Of a stretch of 64,000 bases of DNA, positions 59,021 to 64,000 are shown in pieces. The position numbers and the translations under genes are program-made. This DNA is from Kribbella voronezhensis (lineage in GTDB: Bacteria > Actinomycetota > Actinomycetes > Propionibacteriales > Kribbellaceae). The DNA is taken from assembly GCF_004365175.1 (NCBI RefSeq), contig NZ_SOCE01000001.1:3169403-3233402 (forward strand), read 5' to 3'. The notes beneath the pieces are model-generated. The model saw only the letters and a program-made list of their open reading frames with translations. It was not told where the DNA came from and searched no databases. Each line of letters starts with the position of its first letter. The first letter of the stretch is position 1.

Positions 59021-62000
59021 TCAGTTGGGTTCTTCGGTGATGATCTGGGCGCCGAGGGCATCGCGGAGGAGGTCCGTGTGACTGCGCGAGTCTTCTTCGA
59101 GGACGACGTCGTCCTCACCGATCGCCTCGGCTTCTTCCTCAGGGGTGAGCGGCGCCTCGTCCATCGGCCGGGCGGCCGCGCGGCTTGCCAGCTCAGCGGC
59201 TACGGCTGCTTCAGCCGCTCGGCGCTTGCTTGCGGCCTGTTCGCGGCGGGTATCCGGAGATTCAGGCGTGGCAGACGGCGCCGGCGGCCCACCCGCCTGC
59301 TGACCAGCCTGTACTACGGCAGCATCGCCCGCCCGATCCTCTACTGCCACCCCGCCCCGCGGACCGTCGTACTGATCAGCTCCGGCACCACCCGCCTGGC
59401 TCCCGAGCTCGCCGGCCGCCTGCCGCTCACCTGCCGACTGCCCCTGAGGTGCGCCGCCCACGACATCCTGCGACCGACCAGAGGACCCGTTCTGCGGTAC
59501 GCCGACCGCTCCGTCCCCAGATCCGCCGAGGCCCACCGCGGTTCCCCCAGGTGCGCCATACTGCCCACCCGACACCTGACCCGCCGACCCACCGGCTACA
59601 CCTGACGCCTGGCCGCCTGGCCCACCGGCAGCACCCGACGCCTGACCGGCCGACCCACCGACCACACCTGACGCCTGGCCGCCTGGCCCACCGGCAGCAC
59701 CTGACGCCTGGCTCGCTGACCCACCGGCAGCACCCGACGCCTGGCTCGCCGATCCACCGGCTGCACCTGACACCTGGTGGGCCGGCACGCCTGAGGCGCG
59801 ATTGGGGGCGCCCCCAGGCGCTTGGTTCCCCGAGGCGCCCGCGGCGGGGTTCGCGACGCCGCCAGGCGTTTGGTTGCCGGAGGCACCCGCGGCGGGGTTC
59901 GGGGCGCCGCCTGGAGTTTGGCTCGCAGGATCGCCTGCCGGGTAGCCGGAGCCGTCGCCGGCTGATCCACCGTGACCTGCAGCTCCGTGGGTGTCGGGCG
60001 CTTGGCCGGTCGGTCCGTCGGCGCCTTGATCAGAACCGGGCGATGAGTAGCCGCCTGCCGAGGAGTGCGCTTGGGGCGCGCTCGGCGGTTGATACTGACC
60101 GCCGGACGCGGGTGGAGAGTCCCAGGAAGACGGGCTGCTCGGTGGACCGGGAGGCGGTGAAGCCGGGGAACCGCCGCCTGGATCGGCGGACGGGTCGACG
60201 ACCGCTTCGACGCGGCGGGTCAGGCCGATGGTGTCGATCATCGCCTGCCGGAGGATCTCGTCGCTTCCGGAGCGGGCGAAGCTCTCCCGCGCCCCGGCGT
60301 TGACCAGACCGAGCGTCAACGTCTGTTCGTCGATCGCGATGACCTGGGCGTTCTGGCTGAGCATGATCCAGGCGAACCGCCGCTTGCTCTTCACCGCTTC
60401 GAGAATCTCCGGCCACAACCGCCGGACATCAGCAAGCCCGACCGACCCCGACGACGCAGGTACGGCGGCCGCCGCCGGAGCCGCCGCCTGGGCAGCAGGA
60501 CTCGACGCAACGGGAGCAGCCGGAACAGTCGAAGCCGCCGCCGCAGCATGCCCAGTAGCCTGCTGCGCCGCAGCCGACTCATCCGGCCAAGCCCCCGACC
60601 GCCCACGGTCCGCACCGACTGAGGGGGTTTCGCCTGTGCCATCCGCAGGCTCGCCGCCCCCAGCGGTCCCAGCGATCGAAGATCGGCTATCGGGACCGGT
60701 AGCCTCCGCCCTGCCTGCCCGCTGCCCCCCGTCCGCCGTCTGACCACTCGCAGTGGACCGACCGCCGTTCGTCTCCTGATCGCCGGCCGCCTCACGACCG
60801 CTTGGCTGGGGAACGGCTTGGCTGGAGGCCGCCGGGTTCGCGGCTGGTGCCTGGACCGGCGCGTCGGCGTTGCTCCCAGGGCTGGCTAGTGGCTGCGTCG
60901 GCTGAGCAGCTACCGGCGGCGCGGCTGCTGCATGTGCCACCGGCGCCGGAGCGCCCGTAGTACCGGCTGAGGCTGGAGCGCCCGTAGTACCGGTTGGGGG
61001 TACGCCGATGGTGAGGCGGCGTTCCATTCGGTCCAGGCGGGCCTGGATACCGTTGGTGGAGTCGTCGGCGCCGGGGAGCAGGACCTTGGCGCAGATCAGT
61101 TCGAGTTGGAGGCGCGGTGCTGTGGCGCCACGCATCTCCAGCAAACCGGCGGCGACGATGTCGGCGGCGCGGGTCAGTTCGGCCGGGCCGATCCCGGCTG
61201 CCTGGGTCTGCAGTCGCTCGCCCTGGTCCTCCGCCGCCTCGATCAGTCCGGACGCCACGGCGTTCGGTACTGCGGACAGGATCACCAGGTCACGGAGTCG
61301 CCGGAGCAGATCCTCGGCGAAGCGCTTCGGGTCCTGACCGGTCTCGATCACCTTCTCGATGGTCTCGAAAACAGCCCGGCTGTCATGCGCCGCGAACCCG
61401 TCCACGCAGGCATCCAGCAGCGAATCCGGCGTGAAGCCGAGCAACTGGACCGCGAGCCGGTAGGTGACGCCCTCCGCGTCGGCACCACCGATCAACTGGT
61501 CGAGCACGCTCAGCGAGTCCCGCACGGATCCGGCACCGGCGCGAACCACCAGCGGCAGCGCGGCCGGCTCGATCGTCACGCCCTCGGCCGTGCACAGCGT
61601 CGCCATGTAATCCGCCAGCGCCTTCGGCGGCACCAGGCGGAACGGATAGTGGTGCGTCCGGGACCGGATCGTCCCGATCACCTTGTCCGGCTCGGTGGTG
61701 GCGAAGATGAACTTGAGGTGCGGCGGTGGCTCCTCGACCAGCTTGAGCAGGGCGTTGAAGCCCTGCGTGGTCACCATGTGCGCCTCGTCGATGATGTAGA
61801 TCTTGTAGCGGCTCTCGACCGGTGCGAAGAACGCCCGCTCGCGCAGGTCGCGCGCGTCGTCGACACCACCGTGCGACGCGGCGTCGATCTCGATCACGTC
61901 GATGCTGCCGGGGCCGCCGCGGGCCAGGTCGGTGCAGGACTTGCAGACGCCGCACGGCTCGGCGATCGGGCCCTTCTCGCAGTTGATCGCGCGGGCCAGG

Positions 62001-62173
62001 ATCCGGGCGCTGGTGGTCTTGCCGCAGCCGCGCGGGCCGGAGAAGAGGTAGGCGTGGTTCACCCGGTTGTTGCTCAGAGCGTTCCGCAGGGGAACGGTGA
62101 CATGGTCCTGCCCGATCACCTCGGAGAACGTCTCCGGGCGGTATCGGCGGTACAACGCTAGGGGTGCTTCCAC
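59021..62173 (-). CDS. dnaX: DNA polymerase III subunit gamma/tau with long repeat-rich linker
   Basis: A 1050-residue clamp-loader subunit. The ATPase domain has Walker A FSGPRGCGKTTSARILARAI, the zinc cluster CEKGPIAEPCGVCKSC, VIEIDAASHGGVDDAR, IIDEAHMVTTQGFNALLK and an SRC motif further on. After residue about 370 a very long Ala/Gly/Pro/Ser/Gln-rich linker begins. A folded segment near 570-640 (VRRLWPEILEAVKSKRRFAWIMLSQNAQVIAIDEQTLTLGL) interrupts it, then units like ASGAAGGSASQ follow, and an acidic C-terminal helix. GTG 62173 is chosen for TAGGGT 7 bases upstream. The family is normally 600-850 residues in actinomycetes. Confidence 0.95.
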   Translation of the reverse strand: MEAPLALYRRYRPETFSEVIGQDHVTVPLRNALSNNRVNHAYLFSGPRGCGKTTSARILARAINCEKGPIAEPCGVCKSCTDLARGGPGSIDVIEIDAASHGGVDDARDLRERAFFAPVESRYKIYIIDEAHMVTTQGFNALLKLVEEPPPHLKFIFATTEPDKVIGTIRSRTHHYPFRLVPPKALADYMATLCTAEGVTIEPAALPLVVRAGAGSVRDSLSVLDQLIGGADAEGVTYRLAVQLLGFTPDSLLDACVDGFAAHDSRAVFETIEKVIETGQDPKRFAEDLLRRLRDLVILSAVPNAVASGLIEAAEDQGERLQTQAAGIGPAELTRAADIVAAGLLEMRGATAPRLQLELICAKVLLPGADDSTNGIQARLDRMERRLTIGVPPTGTTGAPASAGTTGAPAPVAHAAAAPPVAAQPTQPLASPGSNADAPVQAPAANPAASSQAVPQPSGREAAGDQETNGGRSTASGQTADGGQRAGRAEATGPDSRSSIAGTAGGGEPADGTGETPSVGADRGRSGAWPDESAAAQQATGHAAAAASTVPAAPVASSPAAQAAAPAAAAVPASSGSVGLADVRRLWPEILEAVKSKRRFAWIMLSQNAQVIAIDEQTLTLGLVNAGARESFARSGSDEILRQAMIDTIGLTRRVEAVVDPSADPGGGSPASPPPGPPSSPSSWDSPPASGGQYQPPSAPQAHSSAGGYSSPGSDQGADGPTGQAPDTHGAAGHGGSAGDGSGYPAGDPASQTPGGAPNPAAGASGNQTPGGVANPAAGASGNQAPGGAPNRASGVPAHQVSGAAGGSASQASGAAGGSASQASGAAGGPGGQASGVVGGSAGQASGAAGGPGGQASGVAGGSAGQVSGGQYGAPGGTAVGLGGSGDGAVGVPQNGSSGRSQDVVGGAPQGQSAGERQAAGELGSQAGGAGADQYDGPRGGVAVEDRAGDAAVVQAGQQAGGPPAPSATPESPDTRREQAASKRRAAEAAVAAELASRAAARPMDEAPLTPEEEAEAIGEDDVVLEEDSRSHTDLLRDALGAQIITEEPN

Positions 62174-62180
62174 GACCGCA

Positions 62181-62186
62181 ACCCTA
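62181..62186 (-). promoter_or_regulatory. -10 box TAGGGT of dnaX, leaderless
   Basis: On the minus strand TAGGGT ends 7 bases before GTG 62173. Confidence 0.6.
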
Positions 62187-62253
62187 GCGCCGCCCACGGA
62201 CAAATCGTGCCGAGGCCGTCACGACCCCGGGGCGAGCGGATCCCCGGCCAGGA

Positions 62254-63132
62254 TCAGGGCAGCTGGCCGGGTTCCTCGAGGAGGCCGCGGAGGTAGTTGC
62301 CGTAACCCGACTTGGCCAGCGCGTCGGCACGTTGCAGCAGGCCGGCGTCGTCGATGAAGCCGCGGCGCCAGGCGATCTCCTCGGGGCAGCTGATCTTCTG
62401 CCCCTGCCGCACCTCGACGGCCCGGACGAACTCACCGGCCGACATCAGCGAGTCGAACGTCCCGGTGTCCAGCCACGCCGTACCGCGCGGAAGCACCTCG
62501 ACCTGGAGCCGGTTCGCCTTCAGGTACACGTCGTTGATCGACGAGATCTCCAGCTCGCCCCGGGCCGAGGGCTTGATGTCCTTGGCGATCTCGATGACGT
62601 CGCTGGAGTAGAAGTACAGCCCCGGTACGGCGTAGTTGCTCTTCGGCTCGGCCGGCTTCTCCTCGATACTGAGCGCGCGTCCTTCCGCGTCGAACTCGAC
62701 CACGCCGTACGCGCTCGGGTCGGCGACCCGGTACGCGAACACGACTCCGCCGTCGACCTCGTTGAACGTCTGCAGCCGGAGACCGAGCCCAGGGCCGTAG
62801 AAGATGTTGTCGCCCAGAGCCAGCGCGACCGGCTCGGAGCCGATGAAGGACTCACCGATCAGGAAGGCCTGCGCGAGTCCGTCCGGGCTCGGCTGAACGG
62901 CGTACGAGATGCTCATCCCGAACTGCGACCCGTCGCCGAGCAGACGCTGGAACTGCGCGGCGTCGTCCGGGGTGGTGATGACGAGCACCTCGCGGATGTT
63001 CGCCAGCATCAGGGTGGACAGCGGGTAGTAGATCATCGGCTTGTCGTACACCGGCAGCAACTGCTTGCTGGCCGCCATCGTGAGCGGATGCAGTCTGGTG
63101 CCGGAACCGCCGGCCAGGATGATGCCTCGCAT
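62254..63132 (-). CDS. rmlA: glucose-1-phosphate thymidylyltransferase
   Basis: A 292-residue nucleotidyltransferase that makes dTDP-glucose for rhamnose. The signature is [83 protein letters not shown] and [18 protein letters not shown] are as in RmlA. dTDP-rhamnose links arabinogalactan or other wall sugars. TAGGGT stands 8 bases before ATG 63132. Other rml genes are not in the window. Confidence 0.95.
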   Translation of the reverse strand: MRGIILAGGSGTRLHPLTMAASKQLLPVYDKPMIYYPLSTLMLANIREVLVITTPDDAAQFQRLLGDGSQFGMSISYAVQPSPDGLAQAFLIGESFIGSEPVALALGDNIFYGPGLGLRLQTFNEVDGGVVFAYRVADPSAYGVVEFDAEGRALSIEEKPAEPKSNYAVPGLYFYSSDVIEIAKDIKPSARGELEISSINDVYLKANRLQVEVLPRGTAWLDTGTFDSLMSAGEFVRAVEVRQGQKISCPEEIAWRRGFIDDAGLLQRADALAKSGYGNYLRGLLEEPGQLP

Positions 63133-63140
63133 GCGAACGC

Positions 63141-63146
63141 ACCCTA
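63141..63146 (-). promoter_or_regulatory. -10 box TAGGGT of rmlA
   Basis: On the minus strand TAGGGT ends 8 bases before ATG 63132. Confidence 0.5.
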
Positions 63147-63170
63147 CCGATATCCGGCGGTCAGGCCACA

Positions 63171-64000
63171 TCAGCCCAGGTGATAGTCCGCGAACCGGGT
63201 CCGCAGATCTTTCTTCGAGAACTTGCCCACCGACGTCTTCGGCACCTCCTCGATGAACTCCACCGCGTCCGGTAGCCACCACTTGGCGACCAGCGGCTCG
63301 AGGTACGCCAGGATCTCCTCCGACGTCGCCGTCGCCCCTTCCACCAGTACTACGCACGCCAGCGGCCGCTCGTCCCACTTGGGATGCGGTACGCCGATGA
63401 CCGCCGCCTCCTTGATGGCGGGGTGACCCATCAGCAGGTTCTCCAGTTCCACCGAGCTGATCCACTCGCCGCCGGACTTGACCAGATCCTTGGTCCGGTC
63501 GACCAGCCGCACCGATCCGAACTTGTCGATCGCCGCCACGTCGCCGGTCTTCATCCAGCCGTCCTCGGTGTTCAGCTCGACCCCGTCGTCCGGCCGGTAG
63601 TACTCCGCGGCGATCCACGGCCCGCGGACCTGCAGCTCACCGGTCGCCTCGTCGTTCCACGGCAGCGGCGTGATCGACCCTGGCTCGACGATCCGGACCT
63701 CCACGCCGGGCAGGGGAAGGCCCTGCCGCGCCCTGAGATCTGCCTTCTCGTCCTCAGGCAGATCCGCATAGCGAGCCGGCACATGCGCTGCTGTGGCGAC
63801 CGGACTCGTCTCGGTCATGCCCCACGCCTGCAGGATCGGCCTCCCCAGCTTCTCCCGGAACGCCTCGGACAACGCCTTCGGTACCGCGGAACCGCCGCAC
63901 GGGATCCGCCGGAGTTTCGGCAACTCGACCCCGTCGAGCAGCGGAAGCAACCCTTGCCAGATCGTCGGCACCCCGGCCGCCAGCGTGACCTCGCGCTCCT
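63171..64000 (-). CDS. long-chain acyl-CoA ligase, C-terminal part (5' end outside window)
   Basis: 276 residues of an AMP-forming ligase. It enters from the right edge in frame ([14 protein letters not shown]). Motifs are [87 protein letters not shown] and the A10-type [14 protein letters not shown]. This is the long-chain or medium-chain fatty-acid type, which activates acyl chains with ATP and CoA. Its true start is beyond the window. Confidence 0.9.
   Translation of the reverse strand, partial: EREVTLAAGVPTIWQGLLPLLDGVELPKLRRIPCGGSAVPKALSEAFREKLGRPILQAWGMTETSPVATAAHVPARYADLPEDEKADLRARQGLPLPGVEVRIVEPGSITPLPWNDEATGELQVRGPWIAAEYYRPDDGVELNTEDGWMKTGDVAAIDKFGSVRLVDRTKDLVKSGGEWISSVELENLLMGHPAIKEAAVIGVPHPKWDERPLACVVLVEGATATSEEILAYLEPLVAKWWLPDAVEFIEEVPKTSVGKFSKKDLRTRFADYHLG

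Noticed and set aside
62174..62253. Signal recognition particle RNA next to dnaX
   Set aside because: No GGTGACC/AGGTAGCGG-type core was found between dnaX and rmlA or between dnaX and ebfC.

Overview
The window is high-GC DNA with dense coding, frequent GTG starts and many four-base ATGA or GTGA gene overlaps, which is typical of an actinomycete. Gene content and style (leaderless TANNNT promoters, a CGAACATATGTTCG LexA box, a HAIR site, mycobacterial-type synteny) place it in Actinomycetota. A Propionibacteriales genus such as Kribbella is my best guess, not a demonstrated assignment.

Much of the window follows the order I know from Mycobacterium tuberculosis Rv3667 to Rv3721c: acs (left edge), a holin-X-like membrane protein, an EphE-like hydrolase, the nth/tlpA-like/nudL/marP operon, crp, an MBL hydrolase, RidA, a DUF4177 protein, two ArsA-type ATPases, ponA2, a metallophosphoesterase, a YqeY-like protein, asd/lysC, recR, ebfC and dnaX. 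Accessory DNA interrupts this core in several places.

Layout: 1-1 kb acs end. 1.1-5.5 kb a secreted hydrolase with a beta-propeller-like repeat protein, a CopD-like membrane protein, and a SIS sugar-phosphate protein with a GntR regulator. 5.7-10.1 kb nhaA, holin-X-like, EphE-like, a PEBP lipoprotein and a membrane protein. 10.2-13.5 kb the GTGA-coupled operon nth, tlpA-like, nudL, marP. 13.6-19.6 kb an accessory block between nth and crp: an orphan response regulator, TetR with an NmrA-like oxidoreductase, a nonsense-split secreted protein, PadR, and a carotenoid oxygenase operon. 19.7-24.9 kb crp, MBL, NUDIX, RidA, DUF4177 and the ArsA pair. 25.0-27.4 kb lon with an HspR-type operator. 27.7-30.1 kb ponA2. 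30.1-30.6 kb a non-coding repeat block. 30.6-34.2 kb yqeY, phosphoesterase, tRNA-Pro(CGG), lipB and a CBM9-like protein. 34.3-37.3 kb two methyltransferases and a beta-helix lipoprotein. 37.4-39.8 kb a PH-like membrane protein and a CoA-transferase pair. 40.0-44.5 kb a PfkB kinase and a divergent NrtR / SPFH / NAD-kinase-like module. 44.5-49.2 kb TetR with an Lnt-like acyltransferase, an APH-type kinase, a truncated trypsin and a TrmB/LuxR-like regulator. 49.2-51.6 kb lysC-asd. 51.8-56.3 kb ArsR, a DHFR-like protein, MFS, dinB and an adenosine deaminase. 56.3-62.2 kb a hypothetical protein, a DUF5063-like gene, recR, ebfC and dnaX, with a cluster of DnaA-box-like sites. 62.3-64 kb rmlA and the end of an acyl-CoA ligase.

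The most attractive candidate for an undescribed system is at 40.9-43.6 kb. A NUDIX/winged-helix repressor of the NrtR type faces an SPFH protein and a divergent NAD-kinase-like protein, and two identical-arm palindromes sit exactly on the -35 and -10 of the promoter between them. Other strong signals are the five DnaA-box-like 9-mers with a 13-bp-arm palindrome upstream of ebfC-recR, a dispersed non-coding repeat present as five copies plus a fragment, and sixteen start codons lying 6-8 bases behind a TANNNT box.
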